DNA of 64,000 bases from Paracoccus sigandri. Its GTDB lineage: Bacteria > Pseudomonadota > Alphaproteobacteria > Rhodobacterales > Rhodobacteraceae. Shown in pieces: positions 45,121 to 53,777 of the stretch. Under the pieces are notes generated by a model that did not search any database, was not told the DNA's origin, and saw nothing but the letters and a program-made list of their open reading frames with translations. Within the stretch, counting starts at the first letter, position 1; each line of letters begins with the position of its first letter. The translations under genes and the position numbers were made by a program. Where the stretch lies: assembly GCF_003709565.1 (NCBI RefSeq), contig NZ_QNRC01000002.1, positions 1 through 64,000 on the forward strand, read 5' to 3'.

Positions 45121-45134
45121 TGAACGTGCGTTCA
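45121..45134. promoter_or_regulatory. Palindromic operator at the predicted liuA start site
   Basis: TGAACG-TG-CGTTCA is a perfect 14-base palindrome directly downstream of the -10 box of the liuA promoter, which is a repressor position. The shape suits a TetR-family regulator; the divergent MarR-like gene at 45288 is an alternative source of the binding protein. Confidence 0.6.
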
Positions 45135-45139
45135 TTTAA

Positions 45140-45168
45140 GAAATAGCGCCTGGCACGCCCTGCGTCAA
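45140..45168 (-). promoter_or_regulatory. liuA promoter
   Basis: On the minus strand TTGACG (45163-45168), a 17-base spacer and TATTTC (45140-45145). Initiation would fall in the palindrome at 45121-45134, giving a leader of about 35 bases. Confidence 0.6.
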
Positions 45169-45287
45169 GCGAAGCCTGCGCGCTTGGCGGCCATGCGTCA
45201 ACCGGCAGGGGAAAACCCGCCCAAGGGGGGCGACGGGCGGGCGCGGATCGGCTATGAGATGGCCAGGCAGCCAAGGGGGTTTTCGCC

Positions 45288-45785
45288 ATGGTGGATCGGG
45301 ACAGGCTTCCCGGCCGGGACGGCACGCCCGCCGGATCCGCGGCGCTGGACGAGTTGGAGCAGGCGATGGCGCTGTGCCTGAACAGCCTGCATCGCTGCAT
45401 GACGCGCTGCATGGCCTCGGCGGGCCGGGCGGGCATGTCGCCCCTGGAGATCTTGATCCTGCAGGAGGCCGAGGCCCATGGCCCGCCGCGCCGCTTCGCC
45501 GATCTCTGCCTGTCGCTGGGGATCGAGGACCAGCACCAGGCCCATTACGCGATCCGCAAGCTGGTCGCGGCCGGCCTGCTGCGCCAGGGCCGCGACGGCA
45601 AGGAAAAGACCGTCGCCGCCACGCCCGAGGGCCATGCGCTGTGCCTGCGCTATCGCGCGGTGCGCCAGCAATCGCTGGATCCGCTGCGGCCGGGCCAGGC
45701 GGACGGGCTGCCCGGCATGGCGGCCCTGCTGCGCGATCTGTCAGGGCTTTACGATCACGCGGCGCGGGCGGCCTCGACGTGGTAA
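45288..45785 (+). CDS. MarR-like winged-helix regulator
   Basis: 165 residues. A winged HTH spans about 45-125: [40 protein letters not shown], then [20 protein letters not shown] with the wing. The N-terminal helix contains [15 protein letters not shown] with two cysteines. The ligand is unknown. It is divergent from liuA, with 187 bases between, so local control of the liu genes is possible. It overlaps the next gene by 7 bases. Confidence 0.8.
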   Translation: MVDRDRLPGRDGTPAGSAALDELEQAMALCLNSLHRCMTRCMASAGRAGMSPLEILILQEAEAHGPPRRFADLCLSLGIEDQHQAHYAIRKLVAAGLLRQGRDGKEKTVAATPEGHALCLRYRAVRQQSLDPLRPGQADGLPGMAALLRDLSGLYDHAARAASTW

Positions 45786-46351
45786 GGCTGGCGATCCTGC
45801 GCCACGCCCCCGCGCTGACCGATGGCAGGCTGGCCGGGCGCAGCGATGTCGATGCCGATTGCGGCGCCGAGGCCGCCTTCCGCCAGATGCGCCAGCGGAT
45901 CGAGGCGCTGCTTGGCACCGATCTCCAGACGCTCAGCAGCCCGGCGCGGCGCTGCCTGCAGACGGCGGCGGCGCTGGGTCTGGGCACGCCGCCGACGCGG
46001 CCCGAATTGTGGGAACAGGATTACGGCGCGTGGGAGGGGCTGGCCTATGACCGCCTGCCCGACCTGGGCCCCCTGCCCGCCCGCGACCTGGCCCGCCACC
46101 GCCCCGAGGGCGGCGAAAGCTTCGAGGATATGGCCGCCCGCGTGCATCCGCTGCTGCGCGCGCTCACCCGCGACACGCTGATCGTCGCCCATGCCGGGAC
46201 GGTACGCGCGGGGCTGTCGCTGGTGGTCGGCCCCGCCGCGCTGTCCTTCGCGGTCGCGCCGCTGTCCTTGACGGTGCTGAGCCGTTCGGGCAGGGACGGC
46301 CCGGACGCCGAATGGGCGATCGAGGCGGTGAACCTGACCGCCCTCTGCTGA
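45779..46351 (+). CDS. Histidine phosphatase, probable alpha-ribazole phosphatase (CobC-like)
   Basis: 190 residues from a GTG that overlaps the regulator stop. The phosphoglycerate mutase-type motif is LRHAPAL (LRHA instead of the common LRHG), with LSSPARRCLQTAAALGL, WEQDYGAWEGLAYDRLPDLG and the second His in IVAHAGTVRA. The cobalamin gene cobD follows 12 bases downstream, which favours a role in nucleotide-loop assembly. Confidence 0.78.
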   Translation: MVRLAILRHAPALTDGRLAGRSDVDADCGAEAAFRQMRQRIEALLGTDLQTLSSPARRCLQTAAALGLGTPPTRPELWEQDYGAWEGLAYDRLPDLGPLPARDLARHRPEGGESFEDMAARVHPLLRALTRDTLIVAHAGTVRAGLSLVVGPAALSFAVAPLSLTVLSRSGRDGPDAEWAIEAVNLTALC

Positions 46352-46363
46352 ACGGACGACCGC

Positions 46364-47269
46364 ATGGCTGTGACGGCCCTGATCGCGCTTCTCATCGACG
46401 CCTGCATCGGCTGGCCCGACCGGATTCACGCGCGGATCGGCCATCCGGTGACATGGCTGGGGCGGCTGATCGGCGCGCTGGACCGGCGCTGGAACCGGGG
46501 CCGCGCGCGGGTGCTGCGCGGGGCGCTGGCCAGCCTCGTCGTCATCGGTGCCGCGCTGCTCCCGGCGCTGGTCCTGCAATCGGCTCTGGGGCCCTGGCTG
46601 GCGGGTGTGCTGGCATGGCCGCTGGTCGCGGCCCGGTCGCTGGACGATCACCTGCGCGCGGTCCGGCGCCCGCTGGCGGCGGGCGACCTGCCCGCCGCGC
46701 GCGCCGCCACGGCGATGATCGTCGGCCGCGACGTCAGCCGCGCCGACGAGCCCGCCCTGTCGCGCGCCGCCATCGAGAGCCTGGCCGAGAACGCCTCGGA
46801 CGGGGTGATCGCGCCGCTGTTCTGGGCGGCGCTGCTGGGGCTGCCGGGGATCGCGGCCTACAAGGCGATCAACACGCTGGATTCGATGATCGGGCACCGC
46901 ACGCCCCGCCATGCCGAATTCGGCCGCTTCGCCGCCCGGCTGGACGACGCCGCGAACTGGCTGCCCGCAAGGCTGACCGCGCTGCTGATCGCGGCGGCCG
47001 CGCTGTCGCGCCCGGCGCTGCGCTGCGCGCTGCGCGACGCCCGCGCGCACAGATCGCCCAATGCGGGCTGGCCCGAGGCGTCGATGGCCGGGGCGCTGGG
47101 GGTGCGGCTGTCGGGGCCGCGCGTCTACGCGGACCGCGTCGCACAGGAACCCTGGCTGAACGGCGCGGCCCCGGATCCCGATGCCGCCGGCATCGGCGCG
47201 GCGCTGGCGATCTATCGCCGGGCGGTGGCGCTTGGCGGGCTGGTCCTGGCGGCGCTGGCGCTGGCGTGA
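46364..47269 (+). CDS. cobD: Adenosylcobinamide-phosphate synthase
   Basis: 301 residues, membrane-associated. CobD/CbiB marks are DACIGWPDRIHARIGHPVTW at the N-terminus, RAAIESLAENASDGVIAPLF in the centre, AYKAINTLDSMIGHRTPRHA, and the SPNAGWPEASMAGALGVRLS block. It couples aminopropanol phosphate to cobyrinic acid derivatives. Other cobalamin genes are not in the window, apart from the phosphatase before it. Confidence 0.95.
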   Translation: MAVTALIALLIDACIGWPDRIHARIGHPVTWLGRLIGALDRRWNRGRARVLRGALASLVVIGAALLPALVLQSALGPWLAGVLAWPLVAARSLDDHLRAVRRPLAAGDLPAARAATAMIVGRDVSRADEPALSRAAIESLAENASDGVIAPLFWAALLGLPGIAAYKAINTLDSMIGHRTPRHAEFGRFAARLDDAANWLPARLTALLIAAAALSRPALRCALRDARAHRSPNAGWPEASMAGALGVRLSGPRVYADRVAQEPWLNGAAPDPDAAGIGAALAIYRRAVALGGLVLAALALA

Positions 47270-47304
47270 CAGCACGCCACCCTTCACATCCCCGGCATCC
47301 GGCA

Positions 47305-47334
47305 CCCCCGAAGCCGGGGGCGTTTCCTTTTCGT
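47305..47334 (+). terminator. Terminator after cobD
   Basis: CCCCCG-AAGC-CGGGGG (47305-47310 with 47315-47320) followed by the T-rich CGTTTCCTTTTCGTTT, 36 bases beyond the cobD stop. Confidence 0.7.
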
Positions 47335-47438
47335 TTGCCTGGCGATGGGTATTGCCGGACATGACTATCGCCGCGACGGCGGGCGCGCGCCCTGCGCGCC
47401 GCATCCGCCCGGACGGCCCATCGACAGGCTAAGACGAC

Positions 47439-48659
47439 ATGACCAAACGCTTCCGGCTGATCCTGACCGTTCTCATCCTGGGGGCGCTGGCCGCGGCCGC
47501 CTATCTGTGGTGGCGGGGCGACGCGGCCGCGGTCCAGCCCGCGGTCATCAGCGCCCCCGTCACGCTCGGCACGGTGGAACAGACCGTGCTGGCCGAGGGC
47601 ACGATCAAGCCCCTGCGCATGGTCGCGGTGGGCGCGCAGGTCTCGGGGCGGATCACCTCGGTCAACGTGAAGCTGGGCCAGCAGGTCAGCGAGGGCGACC
47701 TGATCGCCCAGATCGATTCGGTCACCCAGACGAACGACCTGCGCAATGCCGAGGCCTCGCTGGCCAATGTCCGCGCCCAGCTGGCCTCGCAACAGGCGCA
47801 GCTGGCGCTGGCCGAGCGCACGCTGGAGCGGCAGGCCCAGATGCGGCGCAACCTGTCGGTGACGCAGGCCGATTTCGACAGCGCCGAACAGGCCGTGGCC
47901 GTCGCCGAGGCCCAGATCGAGGCGCTGGAGGCGCAGATCGCCCAGGCCGAGATCGGCATCGAGACCGCCCGCGCCAACCTGGACTATACCCGCATCACCG
48001 CGCCCATCGACGGCACGGTGCTGGCCATCGTCAGCCAGGAGGGGCAGACGGTGAACTCGGTCCAGCAGGCGCCGACCATCGTGGTGCTGGGCCAGCTGGA
48101 CCAGATGCAGGTGCTGGCGCAGATCTCCGAGGCCGACATCACCCGCGTCAAGCCGGGCCAGCCGGTCTGGTTCACCACCCTGGGCGAGCCAGAGCGGGTC
48201 TATCGCGCCACCCTGGAATCGGTCGAGCCCGCGCCGGAATCCATCGTCAACGACAGCAGCCTGGGCGGCACGGCGGCATCCTCGGGGACCACCTCGACCG
48301 CGATCTATTACAACGGCCATTTCACCATCCCGAACGAGGACGGAAGGCTGCGCACCTACATGACCGCGCAGGTCCATATCGTCCTCGGCCGGGCCGAGGA
48401 GGTGCTGACCGTGCCCTCGGTGGCGCTGGGGCAGCTGGACGGGGATGGCCGCCACGCGGTGCGGGTGCTGGGCCGCGACGGCCAGATCGAGACGCGGCAG
48501 GTCCAGATCGGACTGAACGACAAGGTCAGCGCCGAAGTGGTCGCGGGCCTGTCCGAGGGCGACCGCGTGGTGACCGGCCAGGCGGCGGGCGCGACGGGGG
48601 GCGCGCAGGGATCCGGCGCGGGCGGGACGCGGCGGGTGCCGATGGGGATGCTGCGATGA
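47439..48659 (+). CDS. macA: MacA-type periplasmic adaptor of a tripartite ABC pump
   Basis: 406 residues with an N-terminal membrane anchor (about 6-25). The order is typical of membrane-fusion proteins: biotinyl-lipoyl half ([20 protein letters not shown]), a long coiled-coil hairpin (about 95-175, [20 protein letters not shown]), the second lipoyl half with [20 protein letters not shown], and a beta-barrel. It links MacB to an outer-membrane TolC. Its end overlaps macB by 4 bases. Confidence 0.92.
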   Translation: MTKRFRLILTVLILGALAAAAYLWWRGDAAAVQPAVISAPVTLGTVEQTVLAEGTIKPLRMVAVGAQVSGRITSVNVKLGQQVSEGDLIAQIDSVTQTNDLRNAEASLANVRAQLASQQAQLALAERTLERQAQMRRNLSVTQADFDSAEQAVAVAEAQIEALEAQIAQAEIGIETARANLDYTRITAPIDGTVLAIVSQEGQTVNSVQQAPTIVVLGQLDQMQVLAQISEADITRVKPGQPVWFTTLGEPERVYRATLESVEPAPESIVNDSSLGGTAASSGTTSTAIYYNGHFTIPNEDGRLRTYMTAQVHIVLGRAEEVLTVPSVALGQLDGDGRHAVRVLGRDGQIETRQVQIGLNDKVSAEVVAGLSEGDRVVTGQAAGATGGAQGSGAGGTRRVPMGMLR

Positions 48660-50611
48660 GCGCGGGCGGCCCGATCATCGAGCTGCGCGGCGTGGGGCGC
48701 GAATACCCGGCGGGCGAGAACACCGTCACCGTGCTGCGCGACATCGACCTGACCATCCGGGCGGGCGAATTCGTCGCCGTCATCGGCGCCTCGGGCTCGG
48801 GCAAGTCGACGCTGATGAACATCATCGGCTGCCTGGACCGCCCCAGCGCCGGCAGCTATCGCATCAAGGGGCGCGAGACCGCCCGCCTCGACCCGGACGA
48901 GCTGGCCGCCCTGCGCCGCGAAAGCTTCGGCTTCATCTTCCAGCGCTATCACCTGCTGGGCGAGCTGACCGCGCTGGGAAATGCCGAGATCCCGGCGATC
49001 TATGCCGGCGAAAGCCCCGCCTCGCGCCGCGCCCGCGCCGGGGCGCTGCTGGACCGGCTGGGCATGGCCGAGCGCAGCCACCACCTGCCCGGCCAGCTGT
49101 CGGGCGGCCAGCAGCAGCGGGTCTCGATCGCGCGGGCGCTGATGAACAATGCCGAGGTGATCCTGGCCGACGAGCCGACCGGCGCCCTGGACAGCCAGAG
49201 TGGGCAAGAGGTGCTGCGCATCCTGGAAGAGCTTCACGCCGAGGGCCGCACCGTCGTCATCGTGACCCATGACCCGACCATCGCCGCCCGCGCCGAGCGG
49301 GTGATCGAGATCAGCGACGGCCGCATCATCCGCGACAGCGGCGCCGCCGCCGCGCCCGGCGCCCCGGAAGCGCGACACCCGCCCGCCTCCTCGGGGCTGA
49401 TCCGCGCGCTCTGGACCCGCTTCACCGAGGCGTTCCGCATGGCGGTGCTGTCGATGCGCGCCCACAAGCTGCGCAGCTTCCTGACCATGCTGGGGATCAT
49501 CATCGGCATCGCCTCGGTCGTCTCGGTCGTGGCGCTTGGCGAGGGCTCGCGCCAGAAGGTGCTGGAAAACATCTCGGGGCTGGGCACCAATACGCTGGAG
49601 ATCTTCGCCGGCCGCGATTTCGGCGACATGCGCTCGGGCCGGATCACCACGCTGGTCGTGGCGGATGCCCAGGCGCTGAGCAGCCAGTCCTATGTCGCCG
49701 CCGTGACCCCCACGGTCAATGCCAGCGCGACGCTGCGCTTCGGCGCGACCGCCGTCAACGCCCAGCTTCGCGGCGTGGGCGAACAGTATTTCGACGCCAC
49801 CGGCACCACCATCTCCCAGGGCCGCGCCTTCGACGCCGCCGGCCTGCGCGACATGGCGCAGGACGTGGTCATCGACGAAAACACCCGCGCCAGCCTGTTT
49901 CCCGACGAATCGGTCGATCCCATCGGCCAGGTCGTGCTGGCCGACAATGTCATGCTGCGGGTGATCGGTGTGGCCAGCACCCGGCAGATGGGACCCGGCG
50001 GCGGCCAGAGCCTGTCGCTCTACCTGCCCTATACGACGGTGCAGGCGCGGTTTCTGGGCTCGACCAGCCTGGCCAGCATCACCGTGCGCGTGGCCGACGA
50101 CGTGGATACCGCGCTGGCCGAACAGGCGGTCGAGGCGCTGCTGACCCAGCGCCACGGCACCAAGGACTTCTTCATCGTCAATACCGACGAGATCCGCCAG
50201 ACCATCACCGCCACCACCCGGACGCTGAGCCTGCTGATCGCCGCCATCGCCGTCATCTCGCTGCTGGTGGGCGGGATCGGGGTGATGAACATCATGCTGG
50301 TCTCGGTTTCCGAACGGGTGGCCGAGATCGGCGTGCGCATGGCGGTCGGCGCGCGACGCAGCGACATCATGCAGCAGTTCCTGATCGAGGCCGTGCTGGT
50401 CTGCATGATCGGCGGCGTGCTGGGCATCGCCGCGGCGCTTGGTTTCGGCGCGGCCTTCGGGCGGATGACCAGCGAATTCGCGCTGGTCTATTCCTCGGGC
50501 TCGATCCTGGCGGCGGTGGCCTCGGCCTCGCTGATCGGCGTGGCCTTCGGCTTCCTGCCCGCCCGCAACGCCTCGCGGCTGGACCCGGTGGCGGCCCTGG
50601 CGAAGGGCTGA
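48656..50611 (+). CDS. macB: MacB-type ABC transporter (ATPase-permease fusion)
   Basis: 651 residues. The ATPase domain (about 1-230) has Walker A GASGSGKS, signature [20 protein letters not shown] and [14 protein letters not shown]. The first membrane helix is near 275 ([20 protein letters not shown]), then a periplasmic MacB_PCD domain, and three C-terminal helices ([20 protein letters not shown]). It is a mechanotransmission pump for antibiotics, peptides or siderophores. No tolC is present nearby, so a remote channel must be used. Confidence 0.94.
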   Translation: MSAGGPIIELRGVGREYPAGENTVTVLRDIDLTIRAGEFVAVIGASGSGKSTLMNIIGCLDRPSAGSYRIKGRETARLDPDELAALRRESFGFIFQRYHLLGELTALGNAEIPAIYAGESPASRRARAGALLDRLGMAERSHHLPGQLSGGQQQRVSIARALMNNAEVILADEPTGALDSQSGQEVLRILEELHAEGRTVVIVTHDPTIAARAERVIEISDGRIIRDSGAAAAPGAPEARHPPASSGLIRALWTRFTEAFRMAVLSMRAHKLRSFLTMLGIIIGIASVVSVVALGEGSRQKVLENISGLGTNTLEIFAGRDFGDMRSGRITTLVVADAQALSSQSYVAAVTPTVNASATLRFGATAVNAQLRGVGEQYFDATGTTISQGRAFDAAGLRDMAQDVVIDENTRASLFPDESVDPIGQVVLADNVMLRVIGVASTRQMGPGGGQSLSLYLPYTTVQARFLGSTSLASITVRVADDVDTALAEQAVEALLTQRHGTKDFFIVNTDEIRQTITATTRTLSLLIAAIAVISLLVGGIGVMNIMLVSVSERVAEIGVRMAVGARRSDIMQQFLIEAVLVCMIGGVLGIAAALGFGAAFGRMTSEFALVYSSGSILAAVASASLIGVAFGFLPARNASRLDPVAALAKG

Positions 50612-50676
50612 AACCGCCGCCCCTGTTGCGGGAAAGCCATGAAACGGGCGGCCCGGAAGGGTTGATTAATCGCCCA

Positions 50677-50693
50677 GTCAACGGGCATTTGAC
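50677..50693. promoter_or_regulatory. Inverted repeat overlapping the -35 region of the siderophore operon
   Basis: GTCAA-N7-TTGAC; its right arm is part of the -35 element TTGACT (50689-50694), and a 17-base spacer leads to CGTTAA (50712-50717), a weak -10. A repressor bound here would block transcription of the receptor operon. It does not match the Fur, Irr or RirA consensus I know. Confidence 0.4.
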
Positions 50694-50751
50694 TTTTCCG
50701 ACTGTTTCTGTCGTTAACTGGCCTGACCACCGCTCAGCCAGGATCGCGCAA

Positions 50752-52854
50752 ATGCCCCTTTCGCCCCGTTCCGCCCTCATGCTCGGCGCCAGCATCCTGG
50801 CGCTGTCCCATCCCGCCCTGGCCCAGGAGGCCGGTGAGGCCGCCCCGACCGCGGCCTCGGGCGACCAGGCCTTCATCCTGGGTGAGATCGTCATCACCGC
50901 CAGCGAAGTGGCGGGCTATTTCGCCGATGGCGCCCAGGCGGCGAAATCCAGCCTGCCCACCAGCGAGGCATCGCAGTCGATCTCGGTCGTGACGAACCAG
51001 CAGATCGTCGACCAGGGCGCCCAGAACCTGGGCCAGGCGCTGAACTATACGGCGGGCATCAACAGCCAGCCCTTCGGCATCGACCCACGCTTCAACAACC
51101 CGACCATGCGCGGCTTTGGCACCGACAAGGCGCAATATGTGAACGGGCTGCGGCAAGGCCGCTTCTTCGGGGCGGTGGATTACGAGACCTACGGGATGCA
51201 GCAGGTCGAGGTGCTGCGCGGCCCGACCTCCTCGCTCTACGGTTCGGGAATGCCTGCCGGCGTCATCAACCAGGTGACGAAACGCGCCCAGTCCAGCGAT
51301 TTCGGCGAAGCCGGCCTGTCCTATGACAGCAACAACGGCAAGCAGGTCTTCGTGGACATGAACCGCGCCGCCAGCGACACGCTGTCCTGGCGCCTGACGG
51401 CCATCGGCCGCGACATCCGCCCGCAGATCGACGAGTTGAAGAACGAGCGCGGCTATGTCGCCGGCGCCGTGCGCTGGTCGCCGGATGCGGCGACGACCAT
51501 CGATTTCATGGCCTCCTACACCAGGGACGCGCCGATCGCTCCGCCGGGCATCCCCTATGGGCTGACCGAACTGGCCGATGCCAAGGACCTGCGCGACCTC
51601 TATACCGGGCATAGCGGCTGGGACGACAGCGACCGCAGGATGTGGAACCTGGGCCTGGAGATCAGCCACGAACTGGACAGCGGCTGGACCCTGACGCAGG
51701 GCTTCCGCTATGAAAAGCTGGATTGGGACTATACCGGCACCTATGTCAGCACCGAGGCCGTCATCAACCCCGACGGCAGCTTCCTGCGCGGCGCCAGCCG
51801 GCAGAACGAAAGCAGCGACACCATCAGCCTCGACACCCGCCTTTCGGGCGAGGTGACGACCGGACAGGCGATACACAGCCTGATGTTCGGCATGGATGTC
51901 CGCCAGTACAAGGCCGACGAATCCAGCCAGAACGAACGCAACCTGACCAGCTTCAACTGGCTGGATCCTGACAACTACGGGCCGCTGCCGGTCTTCACCG
52001 GCGCACCCAATGTCGGCTCGGTCAAGCTGCGCCAGGTCGGCCTTTACGCGCAGGACGAGATCACTTGGGGCAACTGGCGCGCCTCCGCGGGACTGCGCTA
52101 CGACTGGGCCAAGCAGACCGGCACCCAGTACGGTCTCCCCGCCGAGTTCAAGGAGAACGAGTGGACGGGCCGGGCCGGGCTTTCCTATGTCTTCGACAAT
52201 GGGCTGGTGCCCTATGTCAGCTATGCCACGTCGTTCGAGCCGCAGACCGGCCTGAACGAGAACGAGGAACCGCTGCTGCCGACCGAGGGCAAGCAATGGG
52301 AAGTCGGCATGAAATACCAGCCTGCGGGGATCGACGGCCTGGTCTCGGTGGCGGTCTATGACCTGCGCCAGACCAACGTGAACCAATGGGCCGGCACCAG
52401 CCCCGACGGCTACAACCTCTATCGCCAGATCGGCGAGGTGAAGTCGCGCGGGGTCGAGCTGGAAGCGACCGCCGCAATCGGCGAAGCCTGGGACGTTCGC
52501 GCCAATTTCGCCTATAACGACACCAAGCAGGTGGGCGGCTCGAACACCGGCCAGCCGATGTGGAACGCGCCGCGTCATACGGCGGGCGTCTGGCTGGATT
52601 ACGACTTCGGCAACGGCTGGCGCACCGGCGGCGGCATCCGCTATGTCGGCAGCCGCATGGATGTCAGCAACACGCACGAGTTGGACAGCTTCACGCTGGT
52701 CGACCTGGGCGCGACCTATGCCCGCGACAATTTCGAGGCCCGGCTGAACATCGCGAACCTGACGGATGAGGCCTACCTGGCCACCTGCGGATGGTTCGGC
52801 TGCTATTACGGCGAAGGCCGCACCGTGACCGCGACGCTTGCCTACAAGTGGTAG
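50752..52854 (+). CDS. TonB-dependent siderophore receptor
   Basis: 700 residues from the ATG at 50752 with AGGA 9 bases upstream. The signal peptide is cleaved after HPALAQ (about 25). The plug domain (about 60-180) has SQSISVVTNQQIVDQGAQNL and VEVLRGPTSSLYGSGMPAGV. The 22-stranded barrel ends in YGEGRTVTATLAYKW with terminal Trp. The closest types are FhuA/FoxA-like hydroxamate receptors. A typical TonB box is not obvious near IVITASE. The binding-protein gene overlaps the stop by 7 bases. Confidence 0.93.
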   Translation: MPLSPRSALMLGASILALSHPALAQEAGEAAPTAASGDQAFILGEIVITASEVAGYFADGAQAAKSSLPTSEASQSISVVTNQQIVDQGAQNLGQALNYTAGINSQPFGIDPRFNNPTMRGFGTDKAQYVNGLRQGRFFGAVDYETYGMQQVEVLRGPTSSLYGSGMPAGVINQVTKRAQSSDFGEAGLSYDSNNGKQVFVDMNRAASDTLSWRLTAIGRDIRPQIDELKNERGYVAGAVRWSPDAATTIDFMASYTRDAPIAPPGIPYGLTELADAKDLRDLYTGHSGWDDSDRRMWNLGLEISHELDSGWTLTQGFRYEKLDWDYTGTYVSTEAVINPDGSFLRGASRQNESSDTISLDTRLSGEVTTGQAIHSLMFGMDVRQYKADESSQNERNLTSFNWLDPDNYGPLPVFTGAPNVGSVKLRQVGLYAQDEITWGNWRASAGLRYDWAKQTGTQYGLPAEFKENEWTGRAGLSYVFDNGLVPYVSYATSFEPQTGLNENEEPLLPTEGKQWEVGMKYQPAGIDGLVSVAVYDLRQTNVNQWAGTSPDGYNLYRQIGEVKSRGVELEATAAIGEAWDVRANFAYNDTKQVGGSNTGQPMWNAPRHTAGVWLDYDFGNGWRTGGGIRYVGSRMDVSNTHELDSFTLVDLGATYARDNFEARLNIANLTDEAYLATCGWFGCYYGEGRTVTATLAYKW

Positions 52855-53777
52855 ACCGGCCGGCCGCATCCTTCCGGCCCGGCCGCCGTGCCGTCCTGAC
52901 CGCCGCTGGCAGCCTGCTGGCGGCGGCTTTCGTGCCGCTGCCCGGCCGTGCCGCGACCGCGACCGCGCCCCGGCTGGCGGCGATCGACTGGGCGATGCTG
53001 GAAACCGCCATCGCGCTTGGCCACATGCCGCTGGCCGCCTGCGAGCTGATCCGCTATCGCGCCGATGCCGTCGCGCCGCCGATCCCCGATCATGTCACCG
53101 ACCTGGGCCTGCGCGGCGCCCCGAATTACGAGCTGCTGCAGCTGACCCGGCCCGATCTGATCCTCAGCTCTCCCTATTACACCCGCTACGAGGACCGGCT
53201 GCGCGCCATCGCGCCGGTCCTGTCGCTGCCCTTCTACCTGCCGGGCGAGCCGCCCCTGCCCCACGCGCTGGACGCGCTGGAGGCACTGGCCGAGGCCATC
53301 GGCGATCCGGCCTCGGGGCAGGCCGCGCGGGCGCGGACCGAGGCCGAACTGGACGTGCTGACCGAAAGGCTGCGCCCCTTCGCCGACCGGCCGGTCTGCG
53401 CCGTCAACCTGGGCGATGCCCGCCACCTGCGCGCCTTCGGCCATGACAGCATGTTCGGCAATCTGCTGACCCGGCTGGGCCTGCAGAATGCCTGGAGCGG
53501 CGCGACGCGCTTCAGCTTCCTGGCCCCGGTGCCGATCGAGGAGCTGGCCAGCCTGCCCGAGGCGCGGCTGGTCATCGTCGGCAACATCCCGCCCCAGGCC
53601 GCGCACGGTCTGCGCCGCAGCGTGCTGTGGCGGGCGCTGCCGCCGGTGGCGCAGGGCCGCGTCTATCGGCTGGGCCGCATCAACCCCTTCGGCGGCGTGC
53701 CCGCCGGGCTGCGCTTCGCCCATCTGCTGGCCGATGCCCTGCAAGGCGGCCCCACATCCATCGAGGCGGCGGGATGA
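52848..53777 (+). CDS. Iron-siderophore ABC substrate-binding protein (FhuD-like)
   Basis: 309 residues from a GTG inside the receptor stop; an upstream start in this frame would extend through receptor-coding sequence. A twin-arginine-like signal, PGRRAVLTAAGSLLAAAF, leads the protein. The class III binding protein then reads LAAIDWAMLETAIALGHMPL, RPDLILSSPYYTRYEDRLRA and GRVYRLGRINPFGGVPAGLR. It delivers ferric hydroxamates from the periplasm to the FhuB-type permease. Confidence 0.9.
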   Translation: MVDRPAASFRPGRRAVLTAAGSLLAAAFVPLPGRAATATAPRLAAIDWAMLETAIALGHMPLAACELIRYRADAVAPPIPDHVTDLGLRGAPNYELLQLTRPDLILSSPYYTRYEDRLRAIAPVLSLPFYLPGEPPLPHALDALEALAEAIGDPASGQAARARTEAELDVLTERLRPFADRPVCAVNLGDARHLRAFGHDSMFGNLLTRLGLQNAWSGATRFSFLAPVPIEELASLPEARLVIVGNIPPQAAHGLRRSVLWRALPPVAQGRVYRLGRINPFGGVPAGLRFAHLLADALQGGPTSIEAAG

